The notes beneath the pieces were generated by a model that searched no databases, was not told the DNA's origin, and worked only from the letters and a program-made list of their open reading frames with translations. DNA of 64,000 bases from Mauremys mutica (taxonomy: Eukaryota > Chordata > Testudines > Geoemydidae). The stretch covers positions 64,124,948 through 64,188,947 of the forward strand of contig NC_059082.1 in the NCBI RefSeq assembly GCF_020497125.1, written 5' to 3'. This document shows positions 1 to 12,287 of the stretch, piece after piece (the first letter of the stretch is position 1; every line of letters starts with the position of its first letter). The translations under genes and the position numbers were made by a program.

Positions 1-2282
1 CACCAACAGAAGCTGGTCCAATAAAAAACATTACTTCACCCACCTTGTCTCTCAAATGAATGCTCAAAGCAGAAGCGAGAAGAGCAATGGATCAAACTGG
101 TAACTAGGCAGGTAATACTAAGTTGAATAGAGGGTGAAGAGCAAACAGGAGGAGAACATGTGCTTTAAGGTTAATACGGGATTATGGTGGATTGTACTAA
201 ACTAGTTATTCAAGTACAAGTAGTGCACAGAAAAGCATTTTGTTGGAAAGTCAGATTTTTACCTTAGCTCTCTTAAGCTTTTTAAATGTATGCTAAGTGG
301 CTCTATGCAATACAGAACAGGGACATTAGAAAAGGATGGAAGAAAACCTGTTACAATTCAAAAGAAAAATACTGTAGTCAGGCCAAGACATTAAGAGAAA
401 ACTATTTTAGGCAATAAAATGGAAAGCAATTGTTTCCCCCAATTTGAAATCATGTTTGCCCAACACAGCTAATTCCAAGCATATGTATGTCCTTCAAAGG
501 CAAACACTGAACAGGGCTCAGCATGTTTATTTGCAAAACAATCAAAAGCAGTGAATAACTAAGTGTCTTTGCCATCAGTACAAGATGGCTGAACTGTCAC
601 TGGTTAAACACAGCTGCTGCTTTACTATGGCTATAGTGAGAATTTAGAATATTTAGGTATTATTTTTGAGGAAAAGAGTAGGAAACATCCATTGCACAAT
701 CTGATATTTACAATATTGGATTTGTTATTCTATCAGCGTGTATACACATGGACCCATTCAATTATAGGGGATACATATGCTCAACAGGGAGTACTTATTA
801 GTTAAAATATATTCAAGGTAGCTGCAAAAAACGTTAGAAAGAATCTGCCAAGATGATCTGATCTACTGCTGCATTCCAATGAGGGATTATCCTCACTAGT
901 AATGTGATGCTGAAAAGCTGGTAATTCTAGGTTGGGAGAGTAAATGTTGTTCTGCTCAAGATGGAACAAGCACTTCCATCATTCTCTGTGAGAGAACATT
1001 GCATCTGTTTCCCAACACATTAAAGTTAAATGCTTTCCAAGGACCAAAATTAGACATCATTGGTTTTATTAAGATAAAGCCAAATGGAGTTATGTTGGTT
1101 TATGCCAGGTCAGGATCTTGCTGACAGTTTAAATTTACCTGCTTTAACATGATTCACATAGTAGAATCTGCCCTCTCCCAGAGGATGATGCAATGCTATT
1201 CCCATCTTGAAGCGACACAAAATCCAACATTCATTATCCCACCCACAATTACCAGCCTGTCAATATTGCTTTGTTTGTGTTAACGATTCCTTATCTGAAT
1301 GCAAGAGATCAGATCTTGTTTCTGTTAGAAAATTAGCCATCTTATATAACTATGTTGAATGTGCAACTTCAGTGGAACTACACTGAGGGTCTAGCCTCCA
1401 AAGTGCAAGGCTAGTTCTGCTTATAGATAAAAATTGACATCCAAACACTTGGCAAACTGTTTCAGATGCAGCAATTCATAATTAATAAGTAAGTGTGGGA
1501 ATCTACAGCACTGACAAAACTGCCCACTAAGATGAGTAAAAATTGCAATATTTGTGCTTTATGAATGAAAACCTATGACAGCTCTAGTCAAAATCCTTGT
1601 TAATATCAGTCAGGTCATGACAGCAGTGCACACCAAAAAGATTTGATACCTACCCAACAAATATTGTGTGAAATCTAAAACTAATTAAACATGGCTTTGC
1701 ACACTGATTTGGGATGGTTAGATCTGAGATCATGGCTCATGTAGTTTTCCCAGACTGTGACTGCTGCTCAGAACACATGTACAATGGGGCAGTTCTGGAT
1801 TCAGTGTACTAGTAAAGCAGAAATTTGTCCATATGTAAGGCAATATATTGTAATATTGGCTGCTGTCTGATCAGAGCTAAGTCTAGGAAGGCATCTATAA
1901 TAAAAAAGGCACCTATCTAAGTTTTGCATAATGTTTCAGACAGCAATGCAAAGCATATGCCCACTGACCATCTTCATGGTACTTTAAATATCTCAAGCTC
2001 ATGGTTTGCAATTCAAGGTGCAGTCTTGGAAGCATCTTGCTATGAACACCCTTGTTGTGCTAGAAGCCCTTCAGGGGATCTTATGTTCTGTTCTGTAAAC
2101 TTAACCTGCTGGAGAGTGAATCATACTTAAGGGTCTGTGTACACCCTTGAAAAAATCCAGGCTTAATTTAATTTAAAATGAAATGTTAAGTTATGTTGAC
2201 AGAATGAAATGCAAATAGCTTTCTAAGTGACCAGGCCTCTGGTTATTTGAAAAGTCTACACAGAAGCTACATAGATCTAAGC
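1..2282. other. Unannotated AT-rich stretch
   Basis: No gene, repeat family or structured element was recognised here. Open frames are short, lack family motifs and are what chance predicts. The composition is AT-rich and resembles unique vertebrate intron or intergenic DNA. Confidence 0.5.
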
Positions 2283-2570
2283 CAGAAGGTCTCAAACTTC
2301 ATTACTCCAAAACCCTCTTCGACAACAAAAATTACTACACAACTATGGGTGGGGGGAAAGCCCAAGCCCAAGGGCTTCAGCCCTGGGCGGGGGGCCTGTC
2401 ACCTGACCCCTGCTACCTAGGGCTGAAGCCCAGCTTCAGCCCCGGGTTGTGGGGCTCGGGCATTGGCATCAGCCCCAGATCTCAGCTAGTCTAATGCCAG
2501 TCCTGGCAACCCCATTAGAACAGGGTCGCAACCCACTTTGCGGTCCAGACCCACAGTTTGAGAACCGCTG
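2283..2570 (+). mobile_element. hAT non-autonomous element, TCTCAAACT / AGTTTGAGAACC ends
   Basis: The left end reads CAGAAGGTCTCAAACT and the right end AGTTTGAGAACCGCTG, which are inverted copies of each other apart from a few changes. The same ends bound elements at 36625, 38606 and 38984. The flanking 8-mers ATCTAAGC and CTCAAAGC agree at 6 of 8 positions, as expected for an old hAT insertion with an 8-bp target duplication. The interior is GC-rich (AAGCCC and GGGCTTCAGCCC blocks) and encodes nothing. The hAT assignment rests on the ends and duplication length. Confidence 0.7.
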
Positions 2571-2670
2571 CTCAAAGCATATAATAATTTCAATTTTCCT
2601 TCAACATCTGGAAAAAATAGACCTCATAAATAAACTTTCAATTGGCTTAGCAGAACCTTTGTGACCTTTT

Positions 2671-2905
2671 GGGTATGTCTACACTACAGTGGCCACGGTG
2701 GCCCAGCTATGGCATTGCAGCTAACACTTCCTACATCAACAGAAGGGGTACGTAATCCACCAGAGGCAGTAGCTAGGTCGATGGAAGAATTCTTTCATCA
2801 ACCTAGTTGTGTCTACAATGGACATTCAGTTGACTTAATTGCAAAATTTTTCACAGCCCTGAGCGATGTAGCTAGGTCAATCTAATTTTTAGGTATAGAC
2901 CAGGC
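2671..2905 (+). mobile_element. Harbinger-type MITE
   Basis: Starts GGGTATGTCTACACTAC and ends with the complement of GCCTGGTCTATACC. These match the ends of the large Harbinger elements in this window (GGCCTGGTCTACACTA at 48596; GGGTACGTCTACACTA read inward from 21233). It is flanked by TTT and TTA, close to the 3-bp TWA target of this superfamily. The interior carries inverted GATGTAGCTAGGTC-like blocks and no coding capacity. It is probably mobilised by a related Harbinger transposase. Confidence 0.6.
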
Positions 2906-2908
2906 TTA

Positions 2909-4572
2909 GTTACAAAATTAGAAAGTTGCTTAAAAGTTACTTTTCCTCAGTCACATCATATATTTCAAGTAGCAAATCAAGGCATCATCCCTTAAGGTCC
3001 TGCACTGATTTGATGATAAATAGAACTCAAAATTGAAATTATTTTTATAGCAGGAAAACAAAACTGTGATAAACACCAGAAATATATTCCAGTATTTTAG
3101 TTTAAAGGCTTATAGGCTCCTATATAACAAGCCAAAAATGGATGGTAGATAATATATGTAGATTCTAGGATCTTATCCTGCGAAGTGCTGAGCTTTCTTA
3201 ATTCTACTTAAAGTCAGTGGAAGTTAAGGTGCTGTGCACCCTCACAGCATTGGGCACTTATTTATCAAGAGGCACTTAATATAAAATGTAAGCCCATTCT
3301 GTTAACTAGGGTATTTTAGGCAGTGGGTGAGGAGGAGGAAGAGGAGAGCGAAAATTGGTTTATCATCCTGGTCCTTGAAAGGCTAAAGTGACACACAACA
3401 GCCCTGAAATTGTTCTGTAGCTAAATTGAGAAAATTAAAACTTTTGGTCCTTGGCACCTATAATTTAGGTAAGTGTTTCTAAGGAGAACACCTGCTGCTT
3501 TCTTCTTTCCCCGCGGTATTTTAAGATGTACATTACTCTTGAAAATTGTGCAGTTCATAGCAAAGCCATATATTCTTTAGACTCATAGAGGCCAGTTGGG
3601 ATTTGGGCTGGGGAGTTCCATGGGGTTCATGAGAAGGGAAGAAAAGGCGGGTCTCTCTTTCCTGCCACAGAGGGGCAACATGTATGCAATGGATTCTATG
3701 CTCTGTGTTACAGTTAAGGGCAACTGCACCTGTATTCCTGCTCTGTGGTCCACCAAGCGCACCCACTTAAAGCTTTTCCAGCTCCCAGTCATCACCTCTC
3801 TTGGGCAGAGATCCACATCTCTCTCTCTCCTGACCTCAATTTTTCCGAGTTGCACAATTCCCTGCCTACACTGTGATATTTCCAACAAGATAGACTGCCT
3901 AAACAGGCCAGCATCTGCACTTTGCTTCCTCTCTAGTGACTATTTCCAGCATAATTGTTACAAGTTACCAGACAGCTTTTTCTAAGCAAGTGCATTTATT
4001 CAAAAGAGAAAGCATTACCAATAAAATATTAAAAACAATAAAAGAACCCATACCCATGCTAACAAACTTGCCAGGGGTCATACCAACTCCAGCCTTGGGC
4101 TCTGGTAGGTGTCAGCCCTTCAAAACCCACAACAGGTTTTCCCCATGCTAACAAATTCACTACTGTCTCAGATTCAGAACCCGAACCCAGATTGGGCAGT
4201 TCTGCTGTTCCTTGATACAGCTCAGTCCTTTGAAGTCCTCAGCTAATCAGAGGATAAGGACCCACTCCTCAGGACACAGCTTCCTTTTTTTGCATAACCC
4301 TAGTGGGAGGTGCAAATTTCCCCTCCTCTGAAATCCATTTAACACTTATTGTCTCAAAAATCCATTCTGGTCTGGCACATTTTCAATATAGTCCTTCAAA
4401 CTCCCAGGCCTCAAATCACACACACATCCCCGAGAGGTTACACACCATCCCAGCTCACAATAATACATAAACTTATTACCATAAGGTTTTTCCAAGGATA
4501 CTGCAGGAAATTGCCATATCTGACACACTGTACACCGACTTCATCAAGATGGTGAAAGTGGTCAGTCTGCCT
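2909..4572. other. Unannotated stretch with one small palindromic repeat
   Basis: Apart from the palindrome at 3172-3254 nothing was identified. The 129-codon frame at 3596-3985 overlaps opposing frames of similar length and has no recognisable domain. The segment 3950-4330 (AATAAA-rich, then a GGGTCATACC block) could be a degraded LTR, but no ends or target duplication were found. Confidence 0.4.
3172..3254. repeat. Small palindromic MITE remnant
   Basis: GATCCTGCGAAGTGCTGAG on the left is roughly the reverse complement of CTCACAGCATTGGGC on the right, around a centre AGTCAGTGGAAGTTAAGG. This is the layout of short foldback MITEs that are abundant in turtle and crocodile genomes. The arms are diverged. 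Confidence 0.4.
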
Positions 4573-5107
4573 CAGGGTCATCCTTACCCATACACAAAGT
4601 ACGCAGGTGCGTAGGGCACCAGGAAATTTAGGGCACATGCTGCTCTAGCCCCTCCTCCTGCTTTTCCCCAGGGCCCCCACCCCTGCTCCACCCCGCCCCA
4701 GCCTCGCCCCCACTCCCCTGAGGACTCCAGAAGCGGTCGGGCCTGCACTCACTGGTAAGGAGAGCGACCTGGCCCCAGTTGCTCCGCTCCCCTAGCTCCC
4801 AGCTGCGCTGCCAGCGAGTGCTAGAGGGTGGTTTCCCCCTTCCCCCAAGCCTGGGAGCCAGGGGAGCAGAGCAGGATGGGGCCGGGTCACTCCACTTTCC
4901 ACAGGAAGTGGCCAGCCACGCCCCCCCCCGCCCCGGAGGCCTGGGGCCATCCTTCCCCCCCCCCGCCGCCCCCGTGGAGGCCTAGGACAGAGACACACCC
5001 AGCCCCCCCGTGGAGGCCTGGGGCCATCCCTTCCCCCCCCCCCCCGCACCTCCCTGTGGAGGCTTGGGGGGCTGCATAGGGCATCAAAATAGCTAGGGAC
5101 GGCCCTG
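4573..5107 (+). mobile_element. hAT non-autonomous element with perfect 8-bp duplication
   Basis: The left end CAGGGTCATCCTTA and right end TAGGGACGGCCCTG form terminal inverted repeats. They are flanked on both sides by GTCTGCCT (4565-4572 and 5108-5115), a perfect 8-bp duplication diagnostic of hAT. The interior is GC-rich, with a degenerate C-run minisatellite around 4920-5070 (repeated GTGGAGGCCTGGGGCCATCC units). Open frames there are simple-repeat artefacts. Confidence 0.85.
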
Positions 5108-6560
5108 GTCTGCCTACTCATATAGACCCATTGGCAATACCTTAAATCTACCCCCCATCTCTTCCACCAGTTTAGGCAAGTGCTATTGCTAGTTCTGTTG
5201 ATCTGAATGTGTAGGAGTTAAATTTTGTCAGCTGTGGTACAGTATTTTAGATGCTGGGCTTATCACCAGTAAGGACTGTTCCCTGCCCAAATGTGTCAGA
5301 CTACAGATTGTTCTTAGGTGTAGCTGCTTCCTGCAGAAGCAAATAAAATATTACTTGGTGAGAAAACACCAAAATCTATTGGGACTATTTGCACAGGTAA
5401 GGATTACTTTGAGGTGTATGTGTTGGAGGATCAAGCTCCATCTTGCTAGGACCTGATCCAGATAGAATGAACTTTTAGAACTGAAGGACTACAGAAGCTA
5501 CAGAGGTTTTGCTAAGCATCTCTTCTCTAGCAGCAGCAGAATTAGACATTCAGTGACTATTTGCCTAAAATTTTTATACAACTATTTGCACTCTGAATTA
5601 AAACTTGAACATGAAAATAATGGGGGAGGATGAAAGCCAATTAATTCACAAGTCAATAATTCATGGCCTGCACAGCTTTAGACCTATGAATCACTGTAGG
5701 ACTGGGTTAAATTAAAAACCTCTCTCCATTGATTTAAGTGTTTTGCAGTGTACTGGTACAAAACAAGATGTTTTCATTTACAGTCTAAGTGTGTGTGTAT
5801 AAGGGCAAGATTTATAAAGGTATTGAGGTGCCTAAAGTTGCAGATTGAATATCCACCTATCTGCAGCTGTAGGCACCTAATTACCTTTATAAATCTGGCC
5901 TTAAAACTCAGTGGTTGTTACATTAAGCTTTTCCTCCTGATATTTCCCATGTTTGTAGATCCGTGTTGGTAGCAATGGTGGGAATACTAATGTAGATCGG
6001 CTTTGTTTGTTTCTCATCATAAAATGGGGATGGTAATATTTATCTCACAGTTGTATTAATGCTTATGAAATGTTCTAAGATCCTCAGAGGGTAGGGCCCC
6101 AGATTTATCCCCAGACTTTTCTTGGCCCTGAAGAACCCAGACAGAGAGACTGTATGAGAAAACAGAGAGAGAGAGAGAGAATGTTAAATAGATGGCATGC
6201 AACCACACAGACTATCAAACCAGTAACATTATTCACACCAAAGCCAGTCCAGCAACCCTTACTCATGAGTAGTCAAGCAAAACAGGAACTGACATGATAT
6301 TTTCCCTTCCCTGTTAAATCCTTTGAATATAATGGTTTAAAAACAAATTTAATGATGGAACCTACAGGGGAACAAACATTTTTAAATCCTAAATCCGGTC
6401 CATTGAAGTTCAGACCTATAATCTTCACGTACATATGACAGTTACCACCATTGCAAGCAGGGCTATAATACTGAAAAGATCAATATAATGCTTTTAGCTG
6501 GACACTAAAGGTGAGAGTGATTAGGTTCCGAATCATTTAAGATAAGCAACAGCTTAATGT
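5108..6560. other. Unannotated stretch
   Basis: Mostly unique AT-rich DNA. It contains a short MITE (5801-5902) and a GA dinucleotide run at about 6161-6180. No gene was recognised. Confidence 0.5.
5801..5902. mobile_element. Short foldback MITE
   Basis: AAGGGCAAGATTTATAAAGG at the left mirrors CCTTTATAAATCTGGCCTT at the right, and the inner blocks GAGGTGCCTAAAG and TAGGCACCTAATT are also inverted. Related, more degraded pieces (AGGTGCCTAAGTC; CCTAAGTCACTTAGGC) are seen near 7790-7920 and 35880-35990. The superfamily is not determined. Confidence 0.5.
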
Positions 6561-7306
6561 TTTTATTTCCAGAGATTTGACCTACTTTAGGATTGCTCAC
6601 AAGTAACAGTCGAAAATGATTGTTGATGTCAGTGAGGTTTTGAATTTGCTCCTTTACAATAAATAACTTAGAGCAAACCGCAAGAAAAACGGCTATTTTA
6701 CATCCAAGACAGTGTGCGCCAAAGGCTAAAGCAGAGCACTAAATCAGGACTCCTGGAGCCTATTCCTGACTCACATGACTTGCTGTGTGACCTTGGGCAA
6801 GTCACGTAACTCGGTTTACTCTATAACAGCATGCTCTTTTATAACTACTATAAAGCCAGCAGATAGACAGAGCGAGCTAACATGTGCTATGCACATCAGG
6901 CAGCAGACAAAACAGTCTTTAGAAGTGTCTTTAGAAAAGCCAGTTTGCATTCGCTTTACAGTAGCTGTGCAATTTGATTCACGTCAATATTGTATATGCC
7001 TGGAAAGCACCATGCACATTTTTACACCTTAGAGATAAACATGTTAGTTAATTAAATCTCCCAGCACCCCATAGTGGGTAAACGGGGTTAAGTGACTTGT
7101 CCAATGTCACATAGTGAGTCAGACGTAGGATCCAGGAGTCCTGACAGCCTTTGGTGCACGCTGTGATGTACGTAATGCAGCTGTTTATTTGTTTGAAGTT
7201 ATATATGGTAAAGAAACACATTCAAAACTTCATTGACATATCAAAAGCTATTTTTGACAGTTATTTGTGAATGATCCTAAATTAGATCCCATTTTCCTGG
7301 AAATAA
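6561..7306. repeat. Large diverged inverted repeat (foldback)
   Basis: The left arm (about 6561-6818) and the right arm (about 7069-7306) are reverse complements of each other with substantial divergence, around a spacer of about 250 bp. Matching landmarks are TTTTATTTCC with GGAAATAAAA, GTGCGCCAAAGGCT with AGCCTTTGGTGCAC, CAGGACTCCTGGAGCCT with AGGATCCAGGAGTCCTG, and CCTTGGGCAAGTCAC with GTGACTTGTCCAATG. The inner part of each arm contains a MIR-like CORE-SINE motif. No flanking duplication was found. Confidence 0.65.
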
Positions 7307-7654
7307 AAAAAAGGGTAATTTGATTGGCTAGTGTGCAATAAAATTACTTTAAAAACACACCACTCAAATGAAGAGAAGTGACCTAGTTTAGAATTTATTT
7401 TAGGCCCCAAGGCAGGATTTGAAATGCTCTAGCAACAGATGCTAAGGGCAGCTATACTTCACCTCCATTAATATTGCCGTGCCTGTTCAGCTGAACTCAA
7501 GCATATACAGATCTCAAAAGGTCATGACTCACAGATCCTAAACCAAATTCTAGGGTGGTGAAGGGAATCATTTGCAATCTAACTTACAGTGATATTTAGC
7601 CATATCACTATCACCATGTGCCTACACCAACAGGAAAAATGGTATTGAGGTTGT

Positions 7655-7772
7655 GGCACTAGTCTGGGACTCAGATCTGGATTTAGATCCTTGATCCACC
7701 ACAGGCTTCCTGGCACAACTCTGGGCAGGTCACAGCGTCTGTTGTGCCTCAGTTCCCCATCTGTCAAATGTA
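7655..7772 (+). repeat. MIR-like CORE-SINE fragment
   Basis: The order of motifs follows MIR: GGACTCAGATCTGG, then CTGGGCAGGTCACAG, then TGCCTCAGTTCCCCATCTGT. The copy is old and has no tail or duplication. Confidence 0.6.
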
Positions 7773-8004
7773 CTTCCTACATCTGGCCCTTAGTTTTGTT
7801 TATGTAAACAAAGCCCCAGGTTTTTCAAAATGGCTCTCTTCAGCACTAACTGACTTAGGAGACCAAGTCTCATTTTCAAAAGTGACTTAGACACGTAGGT
7901 GCCTAAGTCAACTATACATTGCAATGTCAAGCAGAGCAATGCCTCAATACCTTAAAAAAATCTTGATCAAAGCTCTTTGGGACACAAGACAGCTCCTGTG
8001 AGTT

Positions 8005-8070
8005 TATACAGTGACTAGCACAATGCAGGCCCTATCTCTATTGGGACCTCTAGTTTTATTGTAATATAAG
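8005..8070 (+). repeat. L3/CR1-type LINE 3-prime tail fragment
   Basis: Resembles the tail at 59599-59724: TACAGTGACTAGCACAATG, then a TTGGGACCTCTAG block. Short and degraded. Confidence 0.4.
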
Positions 8071-8877
8071 TATTGATGTTCACCTCCAACTTTTGAAAAC
8101 GTATTGCCAACTCAACCACACTAAGATACACAACAGTTGTCCATTCCATTACATTCCTGGAAATCTCAACCCATACGTTTGTAGCCCTTCTATTAATTAT
8201 TACTGCAATTAAGGTTTCTACATATGTTAAGGTTTAGACTGGGATATTCTAAGGAGTTTAAGGGAATTAGTGGCCCTGAACCTGATTCAAAACACCCAAC
8301 CTTAGCTGCTATGGACAGGGTATTCTAAGAAGCACTCTTAAATGAGGACAAATCCATCCATGGTGTGAAGTTGATGATTTAGTGAAGCTATACCAGAGAT
8401 TAGGTTTTTTTCCTCATTTAACTGAATTCACAAGTAACCTCTTAAAAAGAGGATAGATGTGAAGTGTCGGATACTCCTGGTGGTTCACACAAAGCAACTG
8501 CTGAACCACACAAAATTCAAAGCTTCTCTTTGATTTGGATAAGAGCAGACACCTACTAGATTCCCAGTATTTCCTCCTTCTGGTGAGTGCAGAAATACAG
8601 GGCTCATCGCTTCTTTTAGTATTTTGTCACTTCCATTTCTGCTCACCAGGCACATAGATGCCACTGTGAAAACAGGAGAAATTTAGTCGAAGTGTTAACC
8701 AGACTTTTGAACCCCTATACAACTTTCAGCTCAGTTCTGGGCAAAGGTCTGGGTTGGGTTCAATTTTTTTTTCTAAACTAGGTCATCTAGCCCCAATCGT
8801 AAGAATACTTTCTATTCCTAAAGCAAATGCCAGCCTCAGAATGCCTTACGCAACAGAGCAACAACTCACACCACCAC

Positions 8878-8978
8878 ATTTTGAGATAGGAAAACTGTGA
8901 CACAAAGAAATATTGACTTGACAAAGGTCACAGAAATCAATGGGGAAGCCAGGAATAGAGCCCCAAGATTCTGTACCT
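8878..8978 (-). repeat. MIR-like CORE-SINE fragment
   Basis: GATAGGAAAACTGTGACACA, AAAGGTCACAGA and AGCCAGGAATAGAGCCCC appear in the order of a MIR element read in reverse complement. Heavily diverged. Confidence 0.5.
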
Positions 8979-9740
8979 TGTATAATTTCTCACAACAACC
9001 CTGCTGATAGCAGCCTGTGAATTGCAAAACTTCTTGCTTTTCCTTAGGCAAAGTAGCTGTACCTGAGCTCAGATTTTTTTTTATTTTAATTTTTATCTTT
9101 GCTTGAGCTTCAAGGGGAGAAAAATCCTTCAAAATAGTGAAATCTACATAAGGAGAAATAAAAACATTCCGATATGAAGACAGCAATTACATGTGATAAA
9201 GACTATTTGAGGGTACTTTTTTTTAAAAAAGAGAAGGATAGACTAGTTTGGTGGAAAGGAGCATTTTTTTTATTTTTTATTATTATTATTCATTTTCCAT
9301 TCTACTTTTCACCAGAAATGTTGATCACGATAAACAAAATCCAGTAGGCTCAGCACAAAATAAAGCATCAAGGAATATAAAATCCAGAGGAAAAACTTGT
9401 AGCTTTAAAGATATTTTTTTATTTGTTGCAGGATAGTGCTTGTTTTTTTGTTAGAAGTAACTTATTTTGATACTTGTACAGTCAATTGGCCTGCACTATT
9501 GTTTATAAACCTGATAGGTTTCTTCTTCCTTCTCAAGTCCATGGTGTGCACCACAGCGCTTTAAGGCTAGATTGTGACTTTAGATACATCCTCTGTGCAC
9601 CACTCTTGGAGCAGTCGCTGGGCAACATGATATACACCTCTGTCTAAATTCTTTCCCCACTATTTCCTTGCTCAGAGAGAAATAGAGTAGTTATTTGCTT
9701 CTAGTCTATTACCAGCTGTGAGTTACCACACACATGCTAC

Positions 9741-10650
9741 TGTGACTCTTTGCACCTCATATTCTTCATAGTGATATGATTATGATGCATCTTGTACAAA
9801 ATATGTCATGTGAGGTGTCAATGGAAAAGCTGAATATGATTATCCTATTTGTATGCATGTATCATTTTTGTATCCGGAGTTATGAATATTAACTATCCAT
9901 CTGCATTTCAAATGTGCTTGCTCCTGGTTAACTCCCACACGTTAATTCATATCCAGTCTAGCCAGCACATTGTGAATGGACTATTCAAGCTAATGGCCTA
10001 TCAGCTAAAACAGTGGGCCATGGGAACAGCTTAACCTCACCTAATAGTCTTGTGAACGTTCGCGCCAAAATATGGGTAATGGCCCCTCCCATGACTCATC
10101 AAAGCATGCAAGGGCATGTGATACTGGACTCCATCATGTGCCTGTATTGTTTCACAAACTGTGCTGGGGACTTTGCTTGTAATCAGCTTTGATCTGTACG
10201 CTACTACTTATAATCAGGTAAAATATATCTTTTTGTAGCTAATAAATTTATTTTATATTTTTTACTTAAAACAGTGTGCTGTTTGAAGTGCAAAGGGAAA
10301 TCTGCTCAGGAATGGGGGTTGGTGCACTGTTCTCTCCACATTGAGGGAAGGGTGGACTGAAAAATAAACTTGCCCTGGTCAGGCTTTTGACCAGGGCAAG
10401 ATGGTACAGGTCTGGGGTCCTAGGCTGGGCAGCGGGACTGGCTGAAGCCTCTCTGTTGTTGGTTTATGAGTGACTGGCTAGTGAAAGCATTCATGTACCT
10501 GCAGCCGGGTGTGTCCCTGTTTGTGTATGGCTGTATCAGTGCAAGTCCTGGAGAGGACGGTAGCTTGTCACAGCCTCACAGCTTGAGAGGGGGCCCAGAG
10601 GGCTCAGCAGTATCCCAGTTCCAGGTTGCACCCCAGGGCAGTCTGTCACA
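9741..10650 (+). mobile_element. Retroviral-type solo LTR
   Basis: Begins TGTGACTC and ends CTGTCACA, flanked by GCTAC and GCGAC (4 of 5 bases), the size expected of an LTR-element target duplication. The 5-prime part (CATATTCTTCATAG through TTTTTGTATCC) closely matches 40474-40722, so they are one family. AATAAA at about 10240 (GCTAATAAATTT) is a plausible LTR poly(A) signal. No gag, pol or env coding sequence lies next to it, so it is read as a solo LTR. Whether the parent was an ERV or another LTR class cannot be decided from the LTR alone. Confidence 0.75.
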
Positions 10651-12159
10651 GCGACCCCTCACTATGGTGGATCAGCTGTGCTAGACAGTGAATAGAAAGG
10701 GTTGAGTCGAGGCTTAGCCCATCCCCCACCCAACCATGTCTAGGTGGCTGGGAAGTAAGCCAACACACAGCTTGCAGCATACTTACACCTACATGCCATG
10801 GGCCCAACAAGTCCAAGCAGGAATGCAAGTGGAATCTCCTTCATCCCTCCACAGGAACAATGTAGGCCAAGCCACAGTCCAGCCTTTAATTTCTGTAACA
10901 AGACGAATAATGTTTTCTGTCAGACTAATGACTAAAATTGATCAATGAGATTTAGGGAAATTTGTAGAGTTTCTCCCACCCTCCAGTTCTAAGTTGTTTT
11001 CTCCAAACTGAGTTGCACACATAGATTTTGTTCTGTGTGAGCGATTTTATTTTTAAATTGCTTGTAGTAATTATTTCATTGCTATTGTGGTTTCTAAAAT
11101 TCCACTATGCTAGATTGGTTTTCAGATTATTTGACTCTTTATTTAAGTCTTCCAGTTAAACCCTTCACACTGAAATGTTTCCATTTCTTGAGGTTGGGGT
11201 TGTTGTTTTTTTGGTCATGCCTCTTGCATACAGGCACATTTGAAGCTTCCCCTGTGCGGTGGTCTAATTACTTGCTGGGTCTTTCCTGGATTAATTCCTA
11301 ATTTTTTCCTTAAATCTATTGCTTCCCCCTAGAGTTTATGGAATCATTCCACAATTAAGTTTTCCTCGCCTTGCTTGAAATACACTTCATTTCAGCTGCT
11401 TTTTCTTCTCTCTTCAAAGGCCTCTCTACAGGCACCCCAATATGCTTGTCCCTTCCACAATGCGATGCCTGTCATTAAACTCTCCCCACATCCTGCGCCA
11501 AATTTAAAACCTGGTATAACCAAATGCAACTTAATTAAATGGAACTAATATCAGATCTCTGTTTGCATCCCCACCCACCCACACACTAGAGTAATTTAAA
11601 CTATTCAAATGTATCCTGTCCCACATGTTACAAATAAAGGCTCAATTGTTTAAGAACTTCTTTCTACTTAACACTTCTTCCACACCAGCTCAGCCATGTT
11701 TCCTGTCTTCTTGTTCACCATTTTCTCCTAATGTTAAATATTTTACCTGCAGTATCTGGGTACAATACCATCAAGGTCTTGCTCTTAAGCATCCCCCTTA
11801 ATTCCTCAAAACTCATTTGTAGACCTACTCAAGTTACACACAAAAGACACACCGCCATATTTTATTGTCTAAAGTGAGACACTAACAACTGCCACAGCCT
11901 GTAATCCATTACTCTCACACAGCTCTGCCAGTGCAGTTGATTTCTGCTCTGAAATACCCTTTTGTGTGATTGCCAGTAAGAGTCTCCTGGGCCCAGGGTT
12001 TATTGCTAAGTATGCTCAACTGTACAGAAATTTTGAAGCGTGGGTACTAACTGCTGAAAAACCTATTCATTGGTCCAAGCTGCTTTTCAAGGGATAGCTT
12101 CCTTAGCAACAATGGAGAGCTCTTACAGCAACTTCTTTGGGAAATTCATTAGGCAACAT

Positions 12160-12287
12160 TGATTAGTGGTTAGACCAGCACTGCTGTCAGGAGATCTAAA
12201 TGTCATTTCCTCATTGCCACTGATTCACTGTGAGCTTGCGTAAGTTAAATTTCTGGGCCTCCCTGTTCCAAGTTATAAAAGAGGAAT
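12160..12287 (+). repeat. MIR-like CORE-SINE fragment
   Basis: TTAGTGGTTAGACCAGC, then CACTGTGAGCTTGCGTAAGTTA and GGGCCTCCCTGTTCC follow the MIR motif order. Strongly diverged. Confidence 0.5.

Larger units (their letters stand above)
7307..9740. other. Mostly unique DNA with old SINE/LINE scraps
   Basis: Contains MIR-like fragments at 7655-7772 and 8878-8978 and an L3-type tail at 8005-8070. The rest is AT-rich, with T runs at about 9070-9090 and 9265-9290. No exon was recognised. Confidence 0.5.

Noticed and set aside
3950..4330. Possible minus-strand LTR
   Set aside because: AATAAA-rich and repeat-like, but no TG...CA ends or flanking duplication could be found.
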